A DNA stretch of 57,065 nt from Entophlyctis helioformis (lineage: Eukaryota > Chytridiomycota > Chytridiomycetes > Chytridiales > Chytriomycetaceae). Every line of letters starts with the position of its first letter. Position 1 is the stretch's first letter. Position numbers and translations under genes: made by a program. The stretch is taken from positions 1-57,065 of the forward strand of contig JAHLKH010000180.1 in the NCBI GenBank assembly GCA_025526915.1, read 5' to 3'. A model generated the notes under the pieces. That model was given only the letters and a program-made list of their open reading frames with translations, ran no database searches and was not told the origin of the DNA. This document shows positions 30,669-41,730 of this stretch, in pieces.

Positions 30669-31472
30669 TCATGCTGCTGCTTGCATGCGTTTGGCGAGAC
30701 GCACCCGTTCGCGAATATCGACTTCCAGCCGCAAGTCTACCCAGTGTGTGACATCCCATTCCCGCCGGATAACGCCCACATTGCCTCCACTGCTGCTGCT
30801 GCCCTCTTCTGTCCTAGCATCCTTGCTCCCGCCGCCACCATCACCACCACCACTACTACCACCACCGCTGGCTTCATCTGGCCCGCCAGAAACGCGCAGA
30901 TCCAGCCGGCTCTGCACCAGGTCCTCGAGCACAAACAGCTCCCTCACATAGCCGGCTGCCACAGCATCGATCCATCCAGCCACCACTACGGCAGGCACAT
31001 CGCTCGCCGGATCGACCACCAGCTTTCCGAGCAGAGCAGGGCCGCCGGCTTTCGCCAGCGCGTCCTTGGCGAGCGTCTGCATGGACGCCGTCACGGCCTG
31101 CAACGCATCCAAGATATCTCCCAGCAGCAGCGCCATGATGTCTTCGATGGCCTCGGTCTGCTTGCGCAGCAGCCGCGGGAGCGCCGACGGGAAGTCGCGG
31201 AGGAAGGGCGGGTCGACTGCGGTGTTGGTCTTGTGTGGTTCCTGCAGGTCCATTGGCGGGTTGGAATGCAGCGATGCCGAGAGCGCTGGCGTGCAGGTGG
31301 CCGACGACGCCGACGCCGCCGAAAGACGGATGTACGCCATGGTCTGCGAGCGCTGCTGGCACTGGTTCTCGAGCGAGGCGAGCAGCTGTGCGCCACGCGC
31401 ATGGACGTGCGTCCAGTCTTGGACGAGGCTCTCGAGCTTGTCGAGCAGTTTGAGCGAGACACTCGTCGTCAT
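30669..31472 (-). CDS. AIRIM/C1orf109-like ribosome-maturation factor
   Basis: Minus strand, 267 aa from Met at 31472 (MTTSVSLKLLDKLESLVQDW); the frame is open further upstream but this Met begins recognisable sequence. All-helical: LESLVQDWTHVHARGAQLLA, FLRDFPSALPRLLRKQTEAI then EDIMALLLGDILDAL, and VVAGWIDAVAAGYVRELFVL. This order (short helical bundle, FP..LPRLLRKQ, then a W-I-D..Y helix) resembles human C1orf109 (AIRIM), a partner of the SPATA5 AAA-ATPase in late 60S maturation. The resemblance is remembered, not computed. A Gly/Ser linker near residue 210 is encoded by CCACCA repeats. Neighbouring Mak11 supports a ribosome-assembly role. An unrelated helical protein remains possible. Confidence 0.55.
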   Translation of the reverse strand: MTTSVSLKLLDKLESLVQDWTHVHARGAQLLASLENQCQQRSQTMAYIRLSAASASSATCTPALSASLHSNPPMDLQEPHKTNTAVDPPFLRDFPSALPRLLRKQTEAIEDIMALLLGDILDALQAVTASMQTLAKDALAKAGGPALLGKLVVDPASDVPAVVVAGWIDAVAAGYVRELFVLEDLVQSRLDLRVSGGPDEASGGGSSGGGDGGGGSKDARTEEGSSSSGGNVGVIRREWDVTHWVDLRLEVDIRERVRLAKRMQAAA

Positions 31473-32063
31473 TCGCCGAGATGGATTGGCAGACAAAATT
31501 CTTGCCAAAAATCCAAACTCGTCACCGCGGCCGCCATGGGCCAGACAGGCTCGCACCCGCTCGCAGCGCAGAACGCAGACGGCAGCCTCGAGAGCACCGA
31601 CCGTGTTGCCGCAGAATCGTCTCACTGTGCGTCTCACTGCCACGCACGCTCTGTCTGCCCGCGTGTGCTCCTGCCCCCTTGCCACGCCTGCCACGCCTGC
31701 CATGCCTGCCACGCCTGCTGCACGCCAAGCCACGTACCCATGCCCTCCATGAAGAAGCTTCAAAGCTTGTTGACTGACTCGCCACTTCCGCCTTGGCATG
31801 CTCTGCCACCATGCCCCGCCACCATGCCGTGCCATCCGCCCATGGTGCGACGTGCGGCCCTGCCACGCAACTCGCGCGAACGGCTCGGCCATGCAACCCG
31901 CCCGCTGGACTGCGTGCTGCGTGGATACGTGCCTCGGCTTGGTCATGCCTGCCGAAACGCTTGCTCCAAATCCAACAACCAAACCTCGGCCTGGATTCTT
32001 CCCGCCACCGATCTACTTGCTACCCGCCACCATGGGCCTGCCAACCGCCTCGCATATCCACAG
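31473..32063. other. Intergenic, about 590 bp
   Basis: Between the AIRIM-like start and the first recognised exon of the EF-hand gene. It is rich in GCCACGCCTGCCATGCC near-repeats (31680-31720). It presumably contains the EF-hand gene's promoter and first exon; ATGGGCCTGCCAACC at 32032 is a candidate start but is not in frame with the next exon. Confidence 0.4.
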
Positions 32064-32922
32064 TCACCCTCGTTGAAATCAAGCGTCTTCACAAGGCCTT
32101 CTCAAAGTATGCAGACGAGAACAACACGATCGACAAGTCAGACTTTAAAAAGGTGGCCTTCTCTTCTCTCTCTCTCTCTGCCAGCCACCGCTTCATGCGG
32201 CCTGCAAACACGACGGCTGACTGACGCTTTGGCTGCAGGCACTCGAGCACAACGTGAACGCATGGTCTGCAGGCGCACAATACCTGTTCCTCGAGCGGTT
32301 GTTTGATGCATTCGATCTTGACGGCAACCACCGCATTGATTTCAACGAGTTTATCAAGGGGCTCTCTGCGTTTTTCAAGGGCGACGAAGACGAGAAACAA
32401 GAATGTGGGTCGTGGGCGTCGTGTCTGGATTGTGAGATGGCTGCTGATGCAAGTGCTGTGGGCGGGATGATACAGTGTCGTTTCGGCTCTATGATATCGA
32501 CAAGAGTGGGTCCATTGAGCCCAAGGAGCTCATCAAGATTCTCGCCAAGATGGTGCGTGCACGAGGCTGGCGATATGCACGGTGCTTTGCACGTGACTGA
32601 TGCCGCAATGCTGGCATGGAATGCATTGGCGACGACAGTATTCTGCCTTTTACAACGAGGACCAAACAGCTCGCGTGTCAGCCATGGTCAACCAGATTTT
32701 TCAAGACCTGGACATCAATGGCGATGGCTCACTGGTGTGTTTTTTTCGGAGGCCGTTCATGAGTGTATCTATAAATACTCACAGTGCTCCATGGATCTGC
32801 AGTCTGTGACAGAGTTCAAGCTCATGGCCATCAAGGAGCCCATGATGATTGACTTTGTGGAGCAGTTTCTGAGGATACCCGAAGGCGACGTGGACAGAGA
32901 CAGTCTGATCACCCAGGAATGA
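32064..32922 (+). CDS. EF-hand calcium sensor, calcineurin B/CBL-like
   Basis: Exons 32064-32152, 32239-32404, 32476-32552, 32639-32734, 32803-32922; phases agree throughout. First exon and start unresolved (a CCACAG acceptor at 32063; the ATG at 32032 is out of frame). Protein order: EIKRLHKAFSKYADENNTID, LFDAFDLDGNHRIDFNEFIK (EF-hand, D-x-D-x-N-x-x-I-D-x-x-E), LYDIDKSGSIEPKELIKI (EF-hand), FQDLDINGDGS then VTEFKL (split EF-hand), then MMIDFVEQFL. The two C-terminal hands are canonical. The arrangement, with FxxGLS after the second hand and a C-terminal hydrophobic helix, is that of calcineurin B, CBL or NCS regulators that activate a phosphatase or kinase on calcium rise. There is no N-myristoylation site in the visible part. 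Confidence 0.82.
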
Positions 32923-33103
32923 CAGCTGGCTCGCACTATACAGAATGCAACACTCTGCTCTCACTTCTCTCCCTCATTGTCTGGGTCCCCCACGCGGCCA
33001 AACTCTATTGAAAAAACCATTGATGCCGTCACGTGTCGGTGTGTGCTTCAACATACGTGCCCCACATTGACACGACTTTCCGTATCCGACACCATCTGCC
33101 GCC

Positions 33104-35369
33104 ATGTCCAAGGAGCTCCGCACGTTCACTCGCCAGGAGGTCGCTACCCACAACAGCGAGAAGAGCGCCTGGATTATCATCGACAGCCTCGTCTACGACA
33201 TCACCAACTTTGCTGCGCTGCATCCTGGTGGCGAGAAGGTCATCCTCGAGGTTGCCGGCAAGGATGCCACCGGTGAGTGCGCTCTCTGTGCGTGTGTGTC
33301 TGCATGTCCGTGTGTGTGTCTGCCTGCTTGCCCTGCCCTGCGCTGTTATGGCCGGCACCTGTGTTCAGCAGCAGCTGTGCGGGCAGCTACCAGCTGTGCC
33401 GCCTGTGCCGCCTGTGACTTGGCTGTGTGTGCGTGCCTGTGTGCGTGTGCGTCTGAGGTTGGATGTGCAGCAGGCTGCCTGATCTGCGTGTGTGTGGATC
33501 GGCTGCTGCTGCTGCTGCTGCTGCTGCCAACCAGCCGGCCAGCCAGACACACACACAGGCCGTCTGTCTGCCTGCCTGCCACGGGCCGTGCCTGCCCCTC
33601 TGCCCCTCTGCCCCCACTCCGTCGCTCAGACACCGGCACGTGCTCAGCAGCTTGCTGTTGCACCAGCCGCTGTGCGTTGTCTGCGCCACAGCCGAAACGG
33701 CAGCCGATGCGATTGCTCGCCTTGTCACGGTGACGGCAGATCGCTGCCGCTGCCACTGCCGTGGCCGCTGCCTGCCTGCCTGCCATCTCCCTCCCACCTC
33801 CTGCACCAACTCACGCTGTCGTCCCCTTGCCCACACCACTCTGCAGAGGAGTTCTACGCCTACCACCGCCAGGAAGTGCTCCGCAAGTACCCGCGTCTGC
33901 ACATTGGCTCCATCGTCAACGAGAAGCCCAAGATCATCGTCAACGTCCCCGGCCTCGTCAGCCAGGTGCCTTATGCTGAGGCCTCGTACCTCCAGGGCTT
34001 CCGCTCCGTCTACTTCAACGACTCGCACCGCCGTTTCCAGAAGGCCATTCGCACGTTTGTGCAGTCCGAGGTGATGCCCGAGGCTCTCATTGGCGAAGAC
34101 CAAGGCAAGCCTGGCTCCGACGAGCTCTTCAAGAAGATGGGCGACTTTGGCTGGCTCGCCACGCGTATTGGTCCCGGCGAGCACCTCAAGAACTTTAAGC
34201 TCCCTGCGGACATCAAGCCCGAGGAGTTTGACTACTTCCACGAGATGATCGCTCACGACGAGATGTGCCTCATGGCCACTCCTGGCTTCTCAGAGTCTCT
34301 CGGTTCGGGCATGGTCATTGGCCTGCCGCCCGTCATCCACTTTGGTCCCAAGGCGCTCAAGGAGCGTGTTGTTCCCGAGGTGCTGCGCGGCGAGAAGCGC
34401 ATTTGCTTGGCGATCACGGAGCCTGCCGCTGGCTCAGATGTCGCTGGTATCAAGACCACTGCCGTCAAGACCGCCGATGGCAAGCACTACATTGTCAATG
34501 GTCTCAAGAAGGTTCGTGTCTTGCATCGCGTGGAAGATGGATGCCAAGCTAACACTGTTATGGTACTCGTTGCAGTGGATCACCAACGGCACCGCTTGCC
34601 AGTACTTCACCACCGCTGTCCGCACCGGCCCTGGTGCAGGTGGCATCTCGATGCTTCTCATCGAGCGCACTGACGGCGTTGAGACCAAGCCCATCAAGAC
34701 GAGCACGTCCCTGCTGCTGGCACCTCGTATGTCACGTTCGAAAACGTCAAGGTTCCCGTCGAGAACCTCCTCGGCAAGGAGGGTGCTGGCTTCCAGGTCA
34801 TCATGTACAACTTCAACCACGAGCGTTGGGTCATGTGCTGCGCTTCGATCCGCTTTGCACGCCTCGTTGTCGAGGAGTGCTTCAAGTGGGCCAACCAGCG
34901 CAAGGTGTTTGGCAAGTCCCTCCTCGAGCAGCCTGTCATTCGCAACAAGCTCGCTCACATGGTAAGCAGCTCTTGGCATCTTGTGCACCTTACCGTGGTT
35001 CCTGCGACTTGCGCTGACTGTTTTATTATGCGTCCATGTATCCAGATCGCCGAGGTCGAGGCTCACCAGAACTGGCTCGAGAACCTCACGTACCAGATGA
35101 CGCAGATGTCGTACAAGGAGCAGTCCGTCAAGCTTGCTGGCCCGATCGCTCTCCTCAAGTTCAGCTCTACCCGCATGCTCCACAACGTCTCTGACAATGC
35201 TTGCCAAATCTTTGGTGGACGCGGTATCACCAAGACCGGCATGGGCCGCGTCATTGAGGTGTTCCAGCGCACGTACAAGTTCTCTGCTATCCTCGGCGGA
35301 TCTGAGGAGATCCTTGCCGACCTCGGTGTGCGCCAGGCCATGAGAGGCTTCCCCAACGCTCGCCTCTGA
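33104..35369 (+). CDS. Cytochrome b5-acyl-CoA dehydrogenase fusion, copy A (one C lost)
   Basis: Exons 33104-33272, 33847-34511, 34576-34961, 35046-35369. Residues 1-75: cytochrome b5 domain ([20 protein letters not shown], haem-ligand His in [18 protein letters not shown], second His in EEFYAYH). About 125-505: acyl-CoA dehydrogenase with the FAD-binding loop [20 protein letters not shown], middle beta-domain [19 protein letters not shown], and C-terminal helical bundle with [20 protein letters not shown] and [15 protein letters not shown], whose Glu is the expected catalytic base. It would oxidise an acyl-CoA thioester with electrons passing via FAD and possibly the built-in b5 haem. Exon 3 has CCC where copy B has CCCC (about 34708), shifting frame after KPIKTSTS; direct comparison makes this a clear one-base loss. 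Confidence 0.92.
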
Positions 35370-35565
35370 GCTAGTTGGGTTGCGTCGCATTGTCTGACAC
35401 GTGTGAATGAATGTCCCTGATCCCGACCCCACATCACGAGATCACGCGAGCACAGGCCAGTACGCGTCTTTGGTTGACGCGTACGGGAACAATGGGCACG
35501 CTTCGTGGCCCGACGTACGTGCCCCTCGTTGACACGACTTTCCGTATCCGACAACACCTGCCGCC

Positions 35566-37842
35566 ATGTCCAAGGAGCTCCGCACGTTCACTCGTCAGGA
35601 GGTCGCTACCCACAACAGCGAGAAGAGCGCCTGGATTATCATCGACAGCCTCGTCTACGACATCACCAACTTTGCTGCGCTGCATCCTGGTGGCGAGAAG
35701 GTCATCCTCGAGGTTGCCGGCAAGGATGCCACCGGTGAGTGCGCTCTCTGTGCGTGTCTGCGTCTGTGTGTCTGCATGTCCGTGTGTGTGTCTGCCTGCT
35801 TGCCCTGCCCTGCGCTGTTATGGCCGGCACCTGTGTTCAGCAGCAGCTGTGCGGGCAGCTACCAGCTGTGCCGCCTGTGCCGCCTGTGACTTGGCTGTGT
35901 GTGCGTGCCTGTGTGCGTGTGCGTCTGAGGTTGGATGTGCAGCAGGCTGCCTGATCTGCGTGTGTGTGGATCGGCTGCTGCTGCTGCTGCTGCTGCTGCC
36001 AACCAGCCGGCCAGCCAGACACACACACAGGCCGTCTGTCTGCCTGCCTGCCACGGGCCGTGCCTGCCCCTCTGCCCCTCTGCCCCCACTCCGTCGCTCA
36101 GACACCGGCACGTGCTCAGCAGCTTGCTGTTGCACCAGCCGCTGTGCGTTGTCTGCGCCACAGCCGAAACGGCAGCCGATGCGATTGCTCGCCTTGTCAC
36201 GGTGACGGCAGATCGCTGCCGCTGCCACTGCCGTGGCCGCTGCCTGCCTGCCTGCCATCTCCCTCCCACCTCCTGCACCAACTCACGCTGTCGTCCCCTT
36301 GCCCACACCACTCTGCAGAGGAGTTCTACGCCTACCACCGCCAGGAAGTGCTCCGCAAGTACCCGCGTCTGCACATTGGCTCCATCGTCAACGAGAAGCC
36401 CAAGATCATCGTCAACGTCCCCGGCCTCGTCAGCCAGGTGCCTTATGCTGAGGCCTCGTACCTCCAGGGCTTCCGCTCCGTCTACTTCAACGACTCGCAC
36501 CGCCGTTTCCAGAAGGCCATTCGCACGTTTGTGCAGTCCGAGGTGATGCCCGAGGCTCTCATTGGCGAAGACCAAGGCAAGCCTGGCTCCGACGAGCTCT
36601 TCAAGAAGATGGGCGACTTTGGCTGGCTCGCCACGCGTATTGGTCCCGGCGAGCACCTCAAGAACTTTAAGCTCCCTGCGGACATCAAGCCCGAGGAGTT
36701 TGACTACTTCCACGAGATGATCGCTCACGACGAGATGTGCCTCATGGCCACTCCTGGCTTCTCAGAGTCTCTCGGTTCGGGCATGGTCATTGGCCTGCCG
36801 CCCGTCATCCACTTTGGTCCCAAGGCGCTCAAGGAGCGTGTTGTTCCCGAGGTGCTGCGCGGCGAGAAGCGCATTTGCTTGGCGATCACGGAGCCTGCCG
36901 CTGGCTCAGATGTCGCTGGTATCAAGACCACTGCCGTCAAGACCGCCGATGGCAAGCACTACATTGTCAATGGTCTCAAGAAGGTTCGTGTCTTGCATCG
37001 CGTGGAAGATGGATGCCAAGCTAACACTGTTATGGTACTCGTTGCAGTGGATCACCAACGGCACCGCTTGCCAGTACTTCACCACCGCTGTCCGCACCGG
37101 CCCTGGTGCAGGTGGCATCTCGATGCTTCTCATCGAGCGCACTGACGGCGTTGAGACCAAGCCCATCAAGACGAGCACGTCCCCTGCTGCTGGCACCTCG
37201 TATGTCACGTTCGAAAACGTCAAGGTTCCCGTCGAGAACCTCCTCGGCAAGGAGGGTGCTGGCTTCCAGGTCATCATGTACAACTTCAACCACGAGCGTT
37301 GGGTCATGTGCTGCGCTTCGATCCGCTTTGCACGCCTCGTTGTCGAGGAGTGCTTCAAGTGGGCCAACCAGCGCAAGGTGTTTGGCAAGTCCCTCCTCGA
37401 GCAGCCTGTCATTCGCAACAAGCTCGCTCACATGGTAAGCAGCTCTTGGCATCTTGTGCACCTTACCGTGGTTCCTGCGACTTGCGCTGACTGTTTTATT
37501 ATGCGTCCATGTATCCAGATCGCCGAGGTCGAGGCTCACCAGAACTGGCTCGAGAACCTCACGTACCAGATGACGCAGATGTCGTACAAGGAGCAGTCCG
37601 TCAAGCTTGCTGGCCCGATCGCTCTCCTCAAGTTCAGCTCTACCCGCATGCTCCACAACGTCTCTGACAATGCTTGCCAAATCTTTGGTGGACGCGGTAT
37701 CACCAAGACCGGCATGGGCCGCGTCATTGAGGTGTTCCAGCGCACGTACAAGTTCTCTGCTATCCTCGGCGGATCTGAGGAGATCCTTGCCGACCTCGGT
37801 GTGCGCCAGGCCATGAGAGGCTTCCCCAACGCTCGCCTCTGA
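35566..37842 (+). CDS. Cytochrome b5-acyl-CoA dehydrogenase fusion, copy B (intact)
   Basis: Exons 35566-35734, 36319-36983, 37048-37434, 37519-37842; total 1545 nt, 514 aa, no disruptions. Protein identical to copy A wherever A is in frame, and it supplies the reference for A's lost base ([19 protein letters not shown]). Intron 1 is 584 nt, 10 nt longer than in A because of a small insertion in its CTGTGTGTCTG-like 5' part, and has a (CTG)n tract near 35980. The unusually long first intron is kept almost unchanged in all three copies. Function as for copy A: an acyl-CoA dehydrogenase carrying its own b5 haem domain. No presequence or obvious PTS1 (ends NARL), so location is unclear. Confidence 0.93.
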
Positions 37843-38038
37843 GCTAGTTGGGTTGCGTCGCATTGTCTGACACGTGTGAATGAATGTCCCTGATCCCGAC
37901 CCCACATCACGAGATCACGCGAGCACAGGCCAGTACGCGTCTTTGGTTGACGCGTACGGGAACAATGGGCACGCTTCGTGGCCCGACGTACGTGCCCCTC
38001 GTTGACACGACTTTCCGTATCCGACAACACCTGCCGCC

Positions 38039-40334
38039 ATGTCCAAGGAGCTCCGCACGTTCACTCGTCAGGAGGTCGCTACCCACAACAGCGAGAAGAG
38101 CGCCTGGATTATCATCGACAGCCTCGTCTACGACATCACCAACTTTGCTGCGCTGCATCCTGGTGGCGAGAAGGTCATCCTCGAGGTTGCCGGCAAGGAT
38201 GCCACCGGTGAGTGCGCTCTCTGTGCGTGTCTGCGTCTGTGTGTCTGCATGTCCGTGTGTGTGTCTGCCTGCTTGCCCTGCCCTGCGCTGTTATGGCCGG
38301 CACCTGTGTTCAGCAGCAGCTGTGCGGGCAGCTACCAGCTGTGCCGCCTGTGCCGCCTGTGACTTGGCTGTGTGTGCGTGCCTGTGTGCGTGTGCGTCTG
38401 AGGTTGGATGTGCAGCAGGCTGCCTGATCTGCGTGTGTGTGGATCGGCTGCTGCTGCTGCTGCTGCTGCTGCCAACCAGCCGGCCAGCCAGACACACACA
38501 CAGGCCGTCTGTCTGCCTGCCTGCCACGGGCCGTGCCTGCCCCTCTGCCCCTCTGCCCCCACTCCGTCGCTCAGACACCGGCACGTGCTCAGCAGCTTGC
38601 TGTTGCACCAGCCGCTGTGCGTTGTCTGCGCCACAGCCGAAACGGCAGCCGATGCGATTGCTCGCCTTGTCACGGTGACGGCAGATCGCTGCCGCTGCCA
38701 CTGCCGTGGCCGCTGCCTGCCTGCCTGCCATCTCCCTCCCACCTCCTGCACCAACTCACGCTGTCGTCCCCTTGCCCACACCACTCTGCAGAGGAGTTCT
38801 ACGCCTACCACCGCCAGGAAGTGCTCCGCAAGTACCCGCGTCTGCACATTGGCTCCATCGTCAACGAGAAGCCCAAGATCATCGTCAACGTCCCCGGCCT
38901 CGTCAGCCAGGTGCCTTATGCCGAGCCCTCGTACCTCCAGGGCTTCCGCTCCGTCTACTTCAACGACTCGCACCGCCGTTTCCAGGGCGAGGTCCGCAAG
39001 TTCATGGAGGAGGTTGTCCGTCCCGAGGGCCAGGTCTTTGAGGACATGGAGAAGCCCGTGTCTGTTGAAGTCATGAAGAAGATTGGTGCTCAGGGTCTCC
39101 TTGCTGCGCGCATTGGTCCCGGTGACCACCTCAAGGGATACACGCTTCCTGGCGGCGTGAAGCCCGAGGAGTTTGACTACTTCCACGAGATGATCGCTCA
39201 CGACGAGCTGTCTCACCTTAGCATTCCAGGCTACGGCGACTCGGTTGCCACCGGCATGGTCATTGGCCTGCCGCCCGTCCTCCACTTTGGCTCCAAGGCC
39301 ACCAAGGCCAAGGTCATTCCCGAGGTGCTCAATGGCGAGAAGCGCATTTGCTTGGCGATCACGGAGCCGAATGCTGGCTCAGATGTTGCGGCCATCAAGA
39401 CCACCGCCGTCAAGACCGCCGATGGCAAGCACTACATTGTCAATGGTGTCAAGAAGGTATGCACTCGACCTGCGTGTTTATCGCGCGTGTTGATGGCTGA
39501 CTGTGATTTGCCGTCACCGGAATGTCTGCTCGCATACAGTGGATCACCAACGGTGTTGACTGCGACTACTTCACCACCGCTGTCCGCACAGGTCCTGGCG
39601 CAGGTGGCATCTCGATGCTCCTGATTGAGCGCTCCGATGGTCTCGAGACCAAGAAGATCAAGACCAGTTACTCGAGCGCTGCTGGCACGTCGTACGTCAT
39701 CATGGAGAACGTCAAGGTTCCCGTCGAGAACCTCCTCGGCAAGGAGGGTGGTGGCTTCCAGGTCATCATGTACAACTTCAACCACGAGCGCTGGCTCATC
39801 ATCTGTGGTATCCTCCGTATCACGCGCCTCGTTGTCGAGGAGTGCTTCAAGTGGGCCAACCAGCGCAAAGTGTTTGGCAAGTCCCTCCTCGAGCAGCCTG
39901 TCATTCGCAACAAGCTCGCTCACATGGTAAGCAGCTCTTGGCATCTTGTGCACCTTACCGTGGTTCCTGCGACTTGCGCTGACTGTTTTATTATGCGTCC
40001 ATGTATCCAGATCGCCGAGGTCGAGGCTGTGCAGAACTGGCTCGAGAACCTCACGTACCAGATGACGCAGATGTCGTACAAGGAGCAGTCCATCAAGCTT
40101 GCTGGCCCGATCGCTCTCCTCAAGCTCCAATGCACGCGTGTCGCGCACAACGTCTCTGACAATGCTTGCCAAATCTTTGGTGGACGTGGCATCACCAAGA
40201 CCGGCATGGGCCGCGTCATTGAGGCGTTCCAGCGCACGTACAAGTTTGGCGCTATCCTCGGCGGATCCGAGGAGATTATGGCCGACCTCGGCGTGCGCCA
40301 GGCCATGAAGGGTATGCCCAACGCCCGCCTCTGA
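38039..40334 (+). CDS. Cytochrome b5-acyl-CoA dehydrogenase fusion, copy C (diverged paralogue)
   Basis: Exons 38039-38207, 38792-39456, 39540-39926, 40011-40334; 514 aa, intact. The b5 domain and the first 60 residues of exon 2 are identical to B apart from an Ala-to-Pro change ([12 protein letters not shown]). Then the N-terminal dehydrogenase helices differ strongly ([20 protein letters not shown] versus [20 protein letters not shown]), as do loops lining the acyl pocket ([20 protein letters not shown]). FAD and catalytic motifs remain: [20 protein letters not shown] and [20 protein letters not shown]. Intron 2 is unrelated to that of A/B, whereas introns 1 and 3 match. The mosaic suggests gene conversion of the 5' end and part of the 3' end onto an older paralogue with a different substrate preference. 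Confidence 0.92.
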
Positions 40335-40447
40335 GAATCCTGCTTGCCTGACTCGAAACAACGTGGCATGCGTGCCATGTTCAATGAAGAAACTTGGACG
40401 AGATTTACTGTCAAATTGTTCTTGGTACTTTGTTGCTGGCATCTTGT

Positions 40448-41695
40448 TCATTGCGGTCGCTTCATCCACTGATCGATGCGCGACTGCCCCTTTGGAGCAA
40501 CACTCGCGTGCTTGCCGCCTGCCTTGGGCTTGGCTGCATTGATAAGTCTGTCCGCGTCTGCTGCATCGCCCTTGCGTTTCTTGGTCGGCAGTGCCCTCGC
40601 TTGATGTGCCAGCTGATCGGCTGGTGGCTGCTGACGCCGTTTGGCTTGGCTTCTGCTGTCTCCAGCACGACTTGACTGCATGCTTGCTCCACTGGCCGTC
40701 TGCAAGTGGCGTCGTCGGCAGTCTTCCAGCACATCCGTCTGCACATCGTCAGGCAGCTCGCGAAACACGGCCACATCCATCGACTCGTCAAGCATGCCGC
40801 GCAGCTCATCGTCTGTGTATGCTGTGGCTGCAATCCTCGTGCCTGCCGTCTTGGCCGTCGTGTCGGTTGCCGCTGCCTTGAAGAACGATGCAATGGATCT
40901 TGCCGACGGTGGCTCCCACGGTTTCCCAAACTCGGCAAACGTCAGACCAAGCAGCGTCACGTTGAACCCATCATCGGCTGCTGAGTGGGATGCGGATGCC
41001 AGCGACAACGGCGGCGCAAGCTGTGGATACGGACTGGCACCGACCATGCTCTTGAATGCTGGCATCAGCGATACATCGACCCAGCGGCTGGCACGATCGC
41101 ATATCCGCACCGACAGATCGAATATGTCGACAGGAAGCGCAACAGTCTTGCTCTCTTGATACCGCACTGATGATGACGATGACGATGACGATCCAGCCGA
41201 CCGTGCCCGACGCAGCGTGATGAGCAATGCTGATGGATACCGTCGCCACACTCGATGTCTGCTTGCACCGTCGCTCGTGCCAGGTGGTGCTGATGCTGGC
41301 ATAGCGACTGTCTCCTCTTCCTGTGCCCGTTCAAGCAGCAGCGACGCCAGCTCCACAAGGCGTTGTCGAGCATCTGCAAACTTGCAGCAGTGTGTGAACG
41401 TGTCCTGCACAGAGATCTGCGATGGGTTGGGTGTGTGGCGCACAGGACTGTCGTCGATGCCCTGAACAAGCGTCCACAAGAGCGTGCCTGTCTTGTCGCC
41501 AAACCACGCAGTCCACAGACGACGCGGGACAAGCGACCGCAAGTGCGCGATGGTGCGCGTGAAGTTGTATGGCGAGTTGGTGTTGTAAAGGCTGTCTGAC
41601 GTGCCAGGTGCTGCTGCAGAGTGGCGACTGAACAGACGCGAATGGTCCATGGCAAGCAAGTCATCATCCACGCCGTCGTCACACCATCCGCCCTC

Positions 41696-41730
<35 letters not shown>

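Larger units (their letters stand above)
33067..40334 (+). repeat. Tandem triplication of a 2.46-2.47 kb gene unit
   Basis: Start codons lie at 33104, 35566 and 38039 (spacings 2462 and 2473). The unit includes the proximal upstream element ACGACTTTCCGTATCCGACA, the gene and its 3' flank. Spacers 35370-35565 and 37843-38038 are the same sequence. Copies A and B are virtually identical over coding sequence and introns. Copy C shares exon 1, intron 1 and the start of exon 2 with B, diverges through the rest of exon 2, and is again very similar around intron 3. Confidence 0.95.

Noticed and set aside
30624..32306. 560-codon plus-strand open frame
   Set aside because: Cys/His/Pro-rich composition without family resemblance; it is antisense to the AIRIM-like gene and runs through the upstream exon of the EF-hand gene out of its frame.
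33492..34673. 393-codon continuous frame starting inside intron 1 of the dehydrogenase (also in copies B and C)
   Set aside because: The first about 118 codons translate intron with a (CTG)n tract; exon 1 plus the canonical splice gives the conserved b5-dehydrogenase fusion instead.
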